In this document: positions 32,701 to 39,980 of the stretch, piece by piece
How the letters are laid out: each line of letters begins with the position of its first letter
Position numbering within the stretch: the stretch's first letter is position 1
Origin: Deltaproteobacteria bacterium
Lineage (GTDB): Bacteria > Myxococcota_A > Polyangia > JAAYKL01
Assembly: GCA_028713995.1 (NCBI GenBank)
Contig: JAQTNF010000001.1
Location: 1-39,980, forward strand
Reading direction: 5' to 3'
Length of the DNA stretch: 39,980 nt
The notes under the pieces: generated by a model
Databases searched by the model: none
What the model saw: only the letters and a program-made list of their open reading frames with translations
Told to the model about the DNA's origin: nothing
Position numbers and translations under genes: made by a program

Positions 32701-32724
32701 CCCCCTTCCCACCCAAACGGATCA
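32701..32724 (+). repeat. dispersed intergenic repeat, copy C
   Basis: Core CCCACCC-N-AACGGATCA preceded by CCCCCTT, identical to copy A at 22 of 24 positions, same orientation. Unlike A and B it lacks the upstream tandem GAACCCCC units. It lies in the 327-base gap between the methyltransferase and the DUF4258 gene, which otherwise holds only the small ORF at 32577-32690, inverted repeats and no further gene. Confidence 0.75.
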
Positions 32725-32862
32725 GACGGAAATCACAGCGTTTTCTGACCAGCTGACCGCCACCGCACACAAAGGTGGCAGAGCCGTTTGAACGACCTTT
32801 GCCACTCACGCACCAATCCGCCTGACGATTTTTCGCAACTCTCCTCGTCGAGCGGCCGATGA

Positions 32863-32891
32863 GGGGAACGAACCGGTCCCCGATGTCGGGA
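32863..32891. promoter_or_regulatory. overlapping inverted repeats before the DUF4258 gene
   Basis: Two mutually exclusive inverted repeats share bases: a 7-base arm starting gggga (32863) pairs with one ending tcccc (32881) with one mismatch, and CCCGA/TCGGG (32879-32890) is separated by only two bases. They end 17 bases before the DUF4258 start. Autoregulated toxin-antitoxin-like operons often have such operators, but this one is untested. Confidence 0.3.
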
Positions 32892-32907
32892 CATGGCGAG
32901 GAGAAAC

Positions 32908-33162
32908 ATGGGCGTCAGGCTGCATCCACACGCGAGCGAGCGCGCCGCAGAACGCGGAGCACGAGAGACTGAAATCGTCCTCGCCGTGCGCGAGGGTGAG
33001 CGCTTCGCCGCAAAGCACGGTCGGACCCGCTTCGTGAAGTCCTTTCCGCATGCAGGTTCGGTGCGCGACCGACCGTGTTTGGAGAAACAGCTGGAAGTGA
33101 TCGCCGTACGCGACGGCCTCGACTGGCTGGTCATCACGGTCATCGTGCGCTATTTTAGATGA
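32908..33162 (+). CDS. DUF4258 domain protein (putative toxin of a pair)
   Basis: An 84-residue protein of the DUF4258 type: HPHASERAAERGARETEIVLAV is the family's HA-x-ER-x2-ERG motif and GRTRFVKSF follows. Such proteins are small RelE/BrnT-like fold members suspected to be toxins of type II systems. The start is the ATG with a GAGGAG at five bases; an in-frame ATG 15 bases earlier lacks one. A DUF2283 gene follows after 14 bases, so the two form a unit. Activity is not established. Confidence 0.72.
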   Translation: MGVRLHPHASERAAERGARETEIVLAVREGERFAAKHGRTRFVKSFPHAGSVRDRPCLEKQLEVIAVRDGLDWLVITVIVRYFR

Positions 33163-33176
33163 GGAGGTGATGGACG

Positions 33177-33431
33177 ATGCGGCTGACGCATGATCCCAGG
33201 CACAACGTGGCCTACCTGCGACTCAAGGAGAGACCTGCGGACGGGCACGTGCGCACGGTGAAGGTGAGCGAGTCCGTCAAAATCGACCTCGACGCGGACG
33301 GCACCGTATTCGGAATCGAGCTCTTGAACGCCAACGACCAGATCTTCGCCGCGGACGGCGGTGCGTTCGTCTTCGTCGACGAAGCGGCCGGGAGAAGGAC
33401 CGAGTTCGACATCTCGGCGGGCACGCCGTAG
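33177..33431 (+). CDS. DUF2283 domain protein (putative antitoxin of a pair)
   Basis: An 84-residue DUF2283 protein, recognised from DPRHNVAYLRL, the VRTVKVSESVKIDLDADGTVFG strand region and IELLNANDQIF. These are common small proteins, often encoded beside DUF4258 or similar small genes and proposed to be antitoxins. A GAGGAGG site lies nine bases before the ATG. The gene is convergent with the ABC-F gene, 63 bases away. Role by neighbourhood only. Confidence 0.75.
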   Translation: MRLTHDPRHNVAYLRLKERPADGHVRTVKVSESVKIDLDADGTVFGIELLNANDQIFAADGGAFVFVDEAAGRRTEFDISAGTP

Positions 33432-33494
33432 GAAATCCCCACCTCTCTTCCCTCTGCGATCCGATCCCAGCCCGTTTGAGAGAAATCGGGGGAG

Positions 33495-35411
33495 TCACCC
33501 CTCGGAACCGTCGCCTGGCGCCTGGGCGAGCGCGGCCTCGAGGGCCTCGTGGGCCGCAATCCAGCGCGCCTCGGCCTCGGCGACCAGCCGCTCGAGCTCG
33601 CGCTTGCGCCTTCCGAGCTCGGCCACGCGCGCCTCTGAGCCCGCGTAGGTGGCGGGGTCGGAAAGCTCACGGTCGACCGCGGAGGTCTCGTCGGTGAGCG
33701 CCTCGAGCGCCTCCTCGGCGGCCCTGGCCTCGCCCTTCAACGGCGCGAGCCGCGCCCGCTCGGCCGCCGCCGCGCGCCGCGTCTCCTTGCGGCCGGCCCT
33801 TTCCTGGCCCCCTCCTTCCGCGCCCTCCGCGGTCCGCGAGGCCGGCGAGCGCTCGGCCAGGAGCCCGCTGCGGTACTCGTCCATGTCGCCCTCGAACGGC
33901 AGGGCCGTGCCGCGCGCCACGAGCCACAGCCGATCGGCCACGGTCTCGACGAGGTGGCGATCGTGGCTCACCAGGATCACGGCGCCTTTGTAGTCGTTGA
34001 GCGCCTGCACGAGCGCCTCGCGCGAGTCGAGGTCCAGGTGGTTCGTGGGCTCGTCGAGGATGAGCAGGTGCGGCGCACAGTGCGCGATGAGGCACAGGGC
34101 GAGCCGCGCCTTCTCCCCGCCCGAGAGATCCGCCACGCGCACGAGCGCCTTGTCCCCGCCGAAGCCGAACCCGCCAAGGCGCGTTCTCACACGTTCCTCG
34201 GGCGCGCCCGGCATCAAGGCCGAGAGCTCCTCGATCGGGGTACGGCCCACGCGCAGCTCCTCGAGCTGGTTCTGGGCGAAGTACCCCACCCGCAGCCGCG
34301 GCGTGCGCGTCATCTCGCCGCCCGAGACCCGCAGGCGCCCCGAGAACAGGCGCGTGAGCGTGGTCTTGCCGTTGCCGTTGGCGCCGAGCAGCGCGATCCT
34401 GTCGTCCGCGTACACGCTCAAGGACAGACCGCGCAGCACGGGCCGCCCCGGTTCGTAGCCGACCTCGGCGCTCTCGAGACGGATGACGGGCGAGGGCACG
34501 GCTTCGGGCTCCGGGAACGAGAACGCCACCGCGCGCTCCTCCATGACTGCGGCGATGGGCTCCATGCGCGCGAGCGCCTTCATGCGGCTCTGAGCCTGGC
34601 GCGCCTTGGTGGCCTTGGCCTTGAACCTGGCGATGAACGCCTCCATGCGCCGCCGCTGGTCGTCCTGGCGCGCGACCATCACCGCGGTGCGCTCGAGGGT
34701 CTCACGCCGCGCGCGCTCGAAGGCGTCGTAACCGCCCGAGTACACGGCGAGCTTGCCGCCTTCGATGTGCAGGATGCGCGTGGCCACCGTGTTGAGGAAC
34801 TCCCGGTCGTGGCTCACGATGAGCAGCGTGTGCGGGTACGTCCGCAGGTGGCTCTCGAGCCACAGGCTGGCCTCGAGGTCGAGGTGGTTCGTGGGCTCGT
34901 CGAGGAGCAGGAGGTCCGGCTCGGCGAAGAGCACGGCCGCGAGCGCCACGCGCATGCGGAAGCCGCCCGAGAAGTGGGAGAGCGGCCTTGCTTGCGCCTC
35001 CTCGTCGAAGCCCAGCCCGGCCAGGATCGAAGCGGCCCGGGCCGGCGCCGCGTGCGCGCCCATGTCGGCGAGCCGGGTGTGGATCTCGGCGATGCGGTGC
35101 GGGTCGCGCGCGGCCTCGGCCTCGGCGAGCAGGCGCGTGCGCTCCTCGTCCGCGGCGAGCACGGTCTCAAGCGGCGTGCGCGGCCCGTCCGGCGCGTCCT
35201 GCGCCACCACGCCCACGCGTGCCCCACGACGCAGGGCGAGCGAGCCCCGCTCGATCTCGAGCGCCCCGGCGATGAGCTTGAGGAGCGTGGTCTTGCCCGA
35301 GCCGTTGCGCCCCACGAGCCCAACCCGGTGCCCCACCGGCACGTGCGCCGTGGCTCCCTCGAACAGGAAGCGCGTCCCGACCCGGTAGGTGAGGCCCGCG
35401 ATCTGCAACAT
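33495..35411 (-). CDS. ABC-F family ATPase
   Basis: A 638-residue soluble protein with two ABC ATPase domains and no membrane part. Walker A motifs are GRNGSGKT (about 35-42) and GANGNGKT (about 345), the signature sequences SHFSGGFRMR and ADLSGGEKARL, and both domains have DEPTNHLDL. The linker between them is the arginine/lysine-rich ABC-F helix (IARFKAKATKARQAQSRMKA). A C-terminal coiled coil rich in Arg, Glu and Ala spans about 545-630. ABC-F proteins act on the ribosome, resolving stalled translation or giving antibiotic protection. The tail and general layout suggest the Uup/YheS type; resistance is not implied. Confidence 0.92.
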   Translation of the reverse strand: MLQIAGLTYRVGTRFLFEGATAHVPVGHRVGLVGRNGSGKTTLLKLIAGALEIERGSLALRRGARVGVVAQDAPDGPRTPLETVLAADEERTRLLAEAEAARDPHRIAEIHTRLADMGAHAAPARAASILAGLGFDEEAQARPLSHFSGGFRMRVALAAVLFAEPDLLLLDEPTNHLDLEASLWLESHLRTYPHTLLIVSHDREFLNTVATRILHIEGGKLAVYSGGYDAFERARRETLERTAVMVARQDDQRRRMEAFIARFKAKATKARQAQSRMKALARMEPIAAVMEERAVAFSFPEPEAVPSPVIRLESAEVGYEPGRPVLRGLSLSVYADDRIALLGANGNGKTTLTRLFSGRLRVSGGEMTRTPRLRVGYFAQNQLEELRVGRTPIEELSALMPGAPEERVRTRLGGFGFGGDKALVRVADLSGGEKARLALCLIAHCAPHLLILDEPTNHLDLDSREALVQALNDYKGAVILVSHDRHLVETVADRLWLVARGTALPFEGDMDEYRSGLLAERSPASRTAEGAEGGGQERAGRKETRRAAAAERARLAPLKGEARAAEEALEALTDETSAVDRELSDPATYAGSEARVAELGRRKRELERLVAEAEARWIAAHEALEAALAQAPGDGSEG

Positions 35412-35499
35412 GGGCGCTTGTTAGCACGCCGCAACGGCCATTTGGAAGGTTCACGCCTTGCTCCGCAAGACGTTGTTCCCCTCGCGGCAGCAGTTGCCG

Positions 35500-35505
35500 T
35501 ATAAT
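35500..35505 (+). promoter_or_regulatory. -10 box for the Asp-rich lipoprotein
   Basis: A perfect TATAAT lies 35 bases upstream of the lipoprotein start codon, in the 129-base divergent gap with the ABC-F gene. A TTGTTC at 35473 is 21 bases away, which is long for a -35 box. Confidence 0.4.
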
Positions 35506-35540
35506 GCAGCAGACTTGCGATGAACCAAAGGAGTTGGGAC

Positions 35541-36305
35541 ATGAGACATCTTCTGCTGACGGCCATGGTCCTTTGCGCATCGTGCATCCTGTTCGCGTCA
35601 TGCGGCGAGAACGGGCCGTTCATCATCGACGGAGGAACGGACGACACGGGCACGGATCTCGACGGTGATTCGGACGGCGACGCGGACGGTGATTCGGACG
35701 GCGACACGGACGGCGATACCGATTCCGATACGGATGCCGACAGCGACAGCGATGCCGACAACGATTCCGACGCCGACGGGGACTCGGACACGACGAATCA
35801 GTGCCCGTATCAGTGCATGCGGGCGTCGAACTGCCAGGGCAATATCCACGACGAATACACGTGCAGCCAGCCGAACCGCGTTTGCTGCGAGCAGGGAGTG
35901 GATACGGGCTCGACCTCGGACTCGGACACCGGGACCTCGGCGGACTGCGAGTCGAGCGGCGGCACGTGCACCAACATGTGGGATGGGTGCCCGGACGGCT
36001 CCTCGGCCGACGACACGCTCACGGGGTGCCAGGTGTGGCAGCAGTGCTGCATGCCGGACGATATACCCGCGGACGCGGGCCTGGACGGGGGCAGCGCCTG
36101 GGAGTGCCTGCCCAAGACTCAGGCTCCCGGCCTAGCGTGCGACCCGGCTAACGCCTGCTGCGGCTTTCCGCCGGCCCAGGGAGGGGTGTCGTACAGCGCG
36201 GGTCCGGATTCGTGCGACGCCTCGTGGACGAGCAGCGGCGGGTCCTACCAGGTGAGCTGCACCGGGCTCGGCGCCACCGGCTCCACCTGCACCTGCACGG
36301 GCTAG
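35541..36305 (+). CDS. Cys-rich lipoprotein with Asp-rich tether
   Basis: A 254-residue predicted lipoprotein with lipobox FASC (Cys21). Residues about 33-88 are an Asp-rich tract (DGDSDGDADGDSDG and similar). The rest holds about 20 cysteines in short clusters (CPYQCMRASNCQ, RVCCEQG, QQCCMPDD, NACCGFPP, TCTCTG), suggesting small disulfide-knotted modules; no known domain was recognised. An AGGAG eight bases before the ATG supports this start over an in-frame ATG 21 bases earlier. It ends in a CTAG that is also the stop of the convergent hypothetical gene. Confidence 0.8.
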   Translation: MRHLLLTAMVLCASCILFASCGENGPFIIDGGTDDTGTDLDGDSDGDADGDSDGDTDGDTDSDTDADSDSDADNDSDADGDSDTTNQCPYQCMRASNCQGNIHDEYTCSQPNRVCCEQGVDTGSTSDSDTGTSADCESSGGTCTNMWDGCPDGSSADDTLTGCQVWQQCCMPDDIPADAGLDGGSAWECLPKTQAPGLACDPANACCGFPPAQGGVSYSAGPDSCDASWTSSGGSYQVSCTGLGATGSTCTCTG

Positions 36306-37009
36306 CCTTCCCGCGCCAACTCTTCGCGAAACCTGCGACCCGCAAGCTCGAAAACATCGCTGGCCACGAGCGCGGCCCGCTCGATGCGACCGTCCGGATC
36401 CGATCCGGAAAAGAGCATGACACCGGCCTCGTCCGTCAGGAGCCTCACCCGGGCCTGACCGTCCGGCGCCCGGGCCGCGACAACGCCCCGGACCTCGACG
36501 AGCGGCGTCCTGCCAAAGGGATGCTCCACGTCCGAGGCTCCGGGCGCGAGCAGAAGCGTGAACGGCTGGGACGCGAAGCCCAAGGGAACGTGCATGCGCG
36601 CCGCCAGCGCCCGAACGAGAGGCTCGACCTCGTCGCTCCCCTCGAACCTGTGGACGCTCAGGTAGCGATCGCAGCCTTCGACGAGAACGAGGAGATCGAG
36701 AGCCGCCTCGGGATCAGAACCGACGAGCCCGTGCCCCACGAGGAGCCCGCGCACTGACGAGAAGGGAACGTGGAGCCTCCTGCCGATCTTCAGGGTCTCC
36801 TGGGCCAAGTGGGCTCGCGAGGGGACTTGGTCGGCCGACACGAAATCGATCGCGTCCCCCTCGCGCTCGGAGGCGGCGTCCGGATGCGCGGGCGACAGGT
36901 AGCGCCACAAGGCATCGTACCGCCTTCGCCCGTGTCCGAAGAGGCGGGACAGGAAGCCCGGCCGGGCGAGCCCTTCCGGCAGCACGAGCACGTCCACCAT
37001 GCGCGCCAT
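36302..37009 (-). CDS. hypothetical protein
   Basis: A 235-residue soluble protein with no signal peptide, membrane helix or recognised domain. It has conspicuous Arg, Asp and Val content, few cysteines and an N-terminal basic patch (SRLFGHGRRRYDALWRYL). Coding character is supported by its long frame and base composition. It is convergent with the Cys-rich lipoprotein gene, and the two stops share the palindrome CTAG. Its start is 118 bases from the divergent IgGFc-binding-like lipoprotein start. Confidence 0.65.
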   Translation of the reverse strand: MARMVDVLVLPEGLARPGFLSRLFGHGRRRYDALWRYLSPAHPDAASEREGDAIDFVSADQVPSRAHLAQETLKIGRRLHVPFSSVRGLLVGHGLVGSDPEAALDLLVLVEGCDRYLSVHRFEGSDEVEPLVRALAARMHVPLGFASQPFTLLLAPGASDVEHPFGRTPLVEVRGVVAARAPDGQARVRLLTDEAGVMLFSGSDPDGRIERAALVASDVFELAGRRFREELAREG

Positions 37010-37082
37010 CCTCTTATTCTAGGAGCCCGCCGTGGAAAAACCAAAAATTCAAGAACCAAAGACCATGGGGGTCGGAAAGTAG

Positions 37083-37088
37083 TATATT
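37083..37088 (+). promoter_or_regulatory. -10 box for the IgGFc-binding-like lipoprotein
   Basis: TATATT lies 39 bases upstream of the start codon, in an unusually AT-rich 118-base divergent gap (37010-37127). A -35 box is not clear. Confidence 0.35.
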
Positions 37089-37127
37089 CGGCGTGAACGG
37101 TTTTTTTCGAAACGTAAGGAGGCATGC

Positions 37128-38930
37128 ATGACTCGCAAATTTCTTGTCATCCCGGCGGCGCTCCTCTTTGCGGCGGCGTTGTCGTGCGAGAGCGGGGCGG
37201 ACACGACGACCGGGGACGACGACAACGGCGCGGACGCGGACGGCGACACGGACTCGGACGCGGACTCGGACGCGGACTCCGATACGGACACGGGCGCCCT
37301 GGGCACGTGCGAGCCGGGCGAGGTCTGGTGCCTCGGGAACTTCGTATCCGTGTGCAACGCACAGGGCGCGTTATGGGACAAGACCGAGGATTGCGCCACG
37401 CAGGGCCTCATCTGCGCGGCGGGCAAGTGTTCGGACTTCACGCAACAGTGCGCGGACGCCATCAACGAGCGCTCCTACATCGGCTGCGACTACTGGGCGA
37501 CCACGCTCAGCAACATCGAGCTCAACTGGACCCCCGCGACGAACGCGTACGCCCAGAAGCCGTTCTACTACGCCATCGCGGTGGCCAACGACGGCGCGGA
37601 CAACGCAGAGGTCACGGTCACGGACGGCGCGACCATCAACAACAACTACACCGTGCCCGGCGGCCAGATGATCATCATCGAGGACCTGCCCTGGAAGATG
37701 AACATCAAGAACCCGGGCGACATCCAGAAGAACACCTGGGCCACGCGCCAGGTGGCCAACGCCGCCTACCACCTCACCTCCACACGGCCCGTCACCGCCT
37801 ACCAGTTCAACCCGCTCCATTACTCCGCGGGCACAAACGTCTATTCGTATTCCAATGACGCCTCGCTCCTGCTCCCGTCGCATGTCTACCTGGACGAATA
37901 CGTGGCCATGGCGCGGCCGACCATGAAGGTGAAAACCGCCTCAGCCGGCATGATACGGCCCGGATTCGTGGCCATCGTCGGCACGGGCGACGGGCCGTCC
38001 ACCGTGGAGATCACGTCGTCGGCGTTCACGTTCAAGTCCGACGCCAAGTCCAGCGCCTCCTACCCCGCGCTGCAACCGGGCGGGACCATGACCGCGACCT
38101 TGAACCCTTATGACGTGCTGCAGATCCTCTCGAGCGCCGAGCAGGCCTGCACGGGCGGCAAGGTCTGCCAGGCCGGCTACACGTGCTGCAACACGCCTCC
38201 CCAGTACGACCTCACGGGCACGATCATCAAGGTCACCTCCGGGCCGAGCCCGGCCGTGTTCGCCGGCACCACCATGAGCTTCGTGCCGTTCAACAAGTGG
38301 GCCGCGGATCACCTCGAGGAGCAGATGTTCCCGCTCAAGACGTGGGGCACCCACTACATCTGCGCCCGCAACATCACCCAGAAGCCGGCCGAACCGACGG
38401 TCTGGCGCGTGCTGTCGGGCTCGAACGGCAATCCGATCACGTTCACGCCCGCATCCGCGCACGCGGGCGTGACGCTGAACAAGGGCGAGTACGTCGAGTT
38501 CGAGAGCCTCGCGGATTTCGAGATCAAAGGAGAGGGCCGCATTTCGGTCGGGCAGTTCATGGTCGGACAGAATTACACCTCGGACGTGAACCCGCCGAAG
38601 AACGGTGATCCGTCCATGTCGCTCGGCGTGCCCGTGGAACAGTACCGCACGAGCTACACGTTCCTCGCGCCCACGACATACGTTTTCAATTACCTGACAG
38701 TGGTCCACAAGACCGGGACATTCCCGCAGCTGGACGGCGCACCGGTAGCCGGTGACACGGTCGGTGTCACCGCCGAGTACTCGCGGACCAACCTCACCAT
38801 CTCCGCCGGTATACACAAGATCAAGTCGACCGAGGCGTTCGGAATCCAGGTGTACGGCGTCGGAACCTACACGTCGTACATGTACCCGGGAGGCCTCGAC
38901 CTCAAGCGGGTCGACACGCCGGTCGATTGA
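37128..38930 (+). CDS. IgGFc-binding-domain-like lipoprotein with Asp-rich tether
   Basis: A 600-residue predicted lipoprotein. The signal sequence ends ALSC (Cys20), followed by an Asp-rich tract to about residue 60 and a small Cys-rich module (CEPGEVWCLGNFVSVC to GKCSDF). From about residue 115 comes an IgGFc-binding-type domain: YIGCDYWATTL, PVTAYQFNPLHY and a long beta-rich region with TSYTFLAPTTY near the end. Such domains occur on surface proteins of Myxococcota and relatives, with unknown partners. A strong AAGGAGG site precedes the ATG. It is the largest of the Asp-rich set. Confidence 0.85.
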   Translation: MTRKFLVIPAALLFAAALSCESGADTTTGDDDNGADADGDTDSDADSDADSDTDTGALGTCEPGEVWCLGNFVSVCNAQGALWDKTEDCATQGLICAAGKCSDFTQQCADAINERSYIGCDYWATTLSNIELNWTPATNAYAQKPFYYAIAVANDGADNAEVTVTDGATINNNYTVPGGQMIIIEDLPWKMNIKNPGDIQKNTWATRQVANAAYHLTSTRPVTAYQFNPLHYSAGTNVYSYSNDASLLLPSHVYLDEYVAMARPTMKVKTASAGMIRPGFVAIVGTGDGPSTVEITSSAFTFKSDAKSSASYPALQPGGTMTATLNPYDVLQILSSAEQACTGGKVCQAGYTCCNTPPQYDLTGTIIKVTSGPSPAVFAGTTMSFVPFNKWAADHLEEQMFPLKTWGTHYICARNITQKPAEPTVWRVLSGSNGNPITFTPASAHAGVTLNKGEYVEFESLADFEIKGEGRISVGQFMVGQNYTSDVNPPKNGDPSMSLGVPVEQYRTSYTFLAPTTYVFNYLTVVHKTGTFPQLDGAPVAGDTVGVTAEYSRTNLTISAGIHKIKSTEAFGIQVYGVGTYTSYMYPGGLDLKRVDTPVD

Positions 38931-38951
38931 GTCGCGCGGACAGGAACACAC

Positions 38952-39626
38952 GTGCAAATCGATTTCGAAAAACGCGAGATACAACTCAAGCTCGTCTATT
39001 ACGGTCCGGGGCTCTCGGGCAAGACGACGAACCTCGTGGCCATCCACAGGATCTGCGCGCCTTCGAGCCGCGGCCGGCTCATGACCCTTGAGACCAAGGA
39101 CGACCGCACGCTCTTCTTCGATCTCCTGCCCATGCACTTCGAAACCGATTCCGGGCTCTACATCACGGTCAAGCTCTTCACCGTGCCCGGACAGGTCATC
39201 CACAACGCCACGCGGCGCATCGTGCTGCAGGGCGCCGACTCGGTGGCGTTCATCGCCGACTCGCAGATTGCGGAGACCGAGAACAACCAGGCCTCCTTCT
39301 TGAACCTCAAGGAGAACATGAAAGAGAACGGGCTCAACATCAAGGCCATGCCGCTCGTCATCCAGTTCAACAAGCGCGACCTGCCGAACATCCGCACCGA
39401 CGCGGAGATCGCGGCGCTCGCGGCGCAGGGGCGAGAGCGGGTCTACAAGGCCGTGGCCACGCGGGGCGACGGTGTGGTCGAGACCTTCATGGGCCTCATG
39501 GAGCTCACCTGGGAGAAGCTCAACGCCTGGCACGACCTGGAAGGCAAGTTCGGTGTGAACGGCGACAGGCTGCTCACGAGCCTGGCGCGACAGCTCTCCT
39601 TCCCGTACCCGCCGGAAAAGAGGTGA
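38952..39626 (+). CDS. MglA-like small Ras-type GTPase
   Basis: A 224-residue bacterial Ras-like GTPase. G1 is GPGLSGKTT (Lys24), the switch II equivalent is FTVPGQVIH where the usual D-x-x-G is replaced, and the guanine motif is NKRDLP. The leading KLVYYGPGLSGKTTNL is typical of MglA. MglA-family proteins control polarity and motility and are paired with effector or MglB-type GAP proteins; no MglB is in the window. It is about 30 residues longer than myxococcal MglA at the C-terminus. Start is GTG. The stop overlaps the start of the PocR-domain gene (GTGA). Confidence 0.9.
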   Translation: MQIDFEKREIQLKLVYYGPGLSGKTTNLVAIHRICAPSSRGRLMTLETKDDRTLFFDLLPMHFETDSGLYITVKLFTVPGQVIHNATRRIVLQGADSVAFIADSQIAETENNQASFLNLKENMKENGLNIKAMPLVIQFNKRDLPNIRTDAEIAALAAQGRERVYKAVATRGDGVVETFMGLMELTWEKLNAWHDLEGKFGVNGDRLLTSLARQLSFPYPPEKR

Positions 39627-39980
39627 CGCCCGTGGACCCCACAGACCCGACCCAGGTTCCCTCGCTGGCCGACATCGTCGACCCGAAAACGCTCGACGAG
39701 GTGTGCCGCGCGCTCCACGACCTCTTCGACCTGCCCGTGCGCGTGTTCGCGACGGACGGGAAGCTCCTGGTCGAGACCACCCACACGCCGCCCCTGTGCC
39801 ACGCCTTCAACAAGATCGAGAAGGGGCGCAGCGCGTGCACGGCCACGCGCGAGGGCATCAAGCGCGCGCGTCCGCGGGTGAACGAGACCGTGGAGGTCGT
39901 GTGCCCCATGGGCCTGCGGTACGAGATCTCCCCGGTCATGTTCCAAGGCTCCTCGCTCGGCAAGGTGGTGCTCGGCCCCT
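39623..39980 (+). CDS. PocR-like sensory domain protein, N-terminal part (runs off the window)
   Basis: A frame of 119 codons open at the window end. After an N-terminal linker, residues about 20-119 resemble a PocR ligand-binding domain: VRVFATDGKLL, LCHAFNKIEKGRSACTATR with its two cysteines, and VCPMGLRYEISPV. Such domains sense small ligands, in PocR 1,2-propanediol, and are often followed by kinases, GGDEF or DNA-binding domains, which would lie outside the window. The GTG start overlaps the GTPase stop as GTGA, so the two are translationally coupled. Confidence 0.75.
   Translation, partial: MTPVDPTDPTQVPSLADIVDPKTLDEVCRALHDLFDLPVRVFATDGKLLVETTHTPPLCHAFNKIEKGRSACTATREGIKRARPRVNETVEVVCPMGLRYEISPVMFQGSSLGKVVLGP

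Noticed and set aside
33432-33494. Terminator between DUF2283 and the ABC-F gene
   Set aside because: Only short CTCTC/GAGAG pairing is visible, without a convincing stem or T-run.

Overview
This is a GC-rich window of about 40 kb, densely coded on both strands, with short gaps and frequent 4-bp start/stop overlaps. The gene content suggests a Myxococcota-like (former deltaproteobacterial) genome. The pointers are two DUF4388/PATAN signalling proteins, an HGGMAE-type Ser/Thr kinase, an MglA-like GTPase followed by a PocR-like sensor, an IgGFc-binding-type lipoprotein, and a trypsin-like protease with a MYXO-CTERM-like tail. The taxon is an inference; no rRNA or tRNA gene was seen.

Layout. 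1-6.5 kb: the 3' end of an RND efflux permease, then on the minus strand trxB coupled to a cNMP-binding protein, lgt, a small exported protein, a vWA lipoprotein and rnc. 6.5-12 kb: a VKOR-DsbA fusion, a lamin-tail-domain lipoprotein, an RNase J and an SGNH-like lipoprotein. 12-18.2 kb: an O-acetylhomoserine-sulfhydrylase-like enzyme, a hairpin-rich gap, an OPT transporter/PqqD-like/TetR operon and a receiver-DUF4388 membrane protein. 18.2-25 kb: a trypsin-like protease, then a five-gene minus-strand operon (kinase, Nudix, 4HBT thioesterase, aminotransferase, radical SAM). 25-28.4 kb: a CCA-adding-type enzyme whose frame runs without a stop into a rubrerythrin-like gene, followed by an accessory patch with a GNAT remnant, a small Asp-rich lipoprotein and a decayed DUF4160 gene beside an intact DUF2442 gene. 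28.4-32.6 kb: a yfgM-bamB-like pair and a radical SAM/SPASM plus methyltransferase pair. 32.6-33.4 kb: a DUF4258/DUF2283 pair. 33.5-40 kb: an ABC-F ATPase, two Asp-rich lipoproteins, a hypothetical gene, the MglA-like GTPase and a truncated PocR-domain gene.

Themes. Seven exported proteins carry a long Asp/Ser/Thr/Gly/Ala tract placed next to the predicted membrane anchor: after the lipobox cysteine in six, and just before the C-terminal sorting tail in the protease. Their products are often cysteine-rich. That fits with the same window encoding lipoprotein maturation (Lgt) and envelope disulfide formation (VKOR-DsbA), although this link is only inferred. A 24-bp intergenic repeat occurs three times in one orientation (27.07, 27.92 and 32.70 kb), each time beside gene debris or a small toxin-antitoxin-like pair, marking the accessory part of the window.

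No complete prophage, insertion sequence or CRISPR array was seen. The best candidates for something undescribed are the Asp-rich tether architecture, the CCA enzyme/rubrerythrin in-frame fusion, the radical SAM-methyltransferase pair with its CCC motif, the OPT-PqqD-TetR operon, and the repeat family associated with broken genes.
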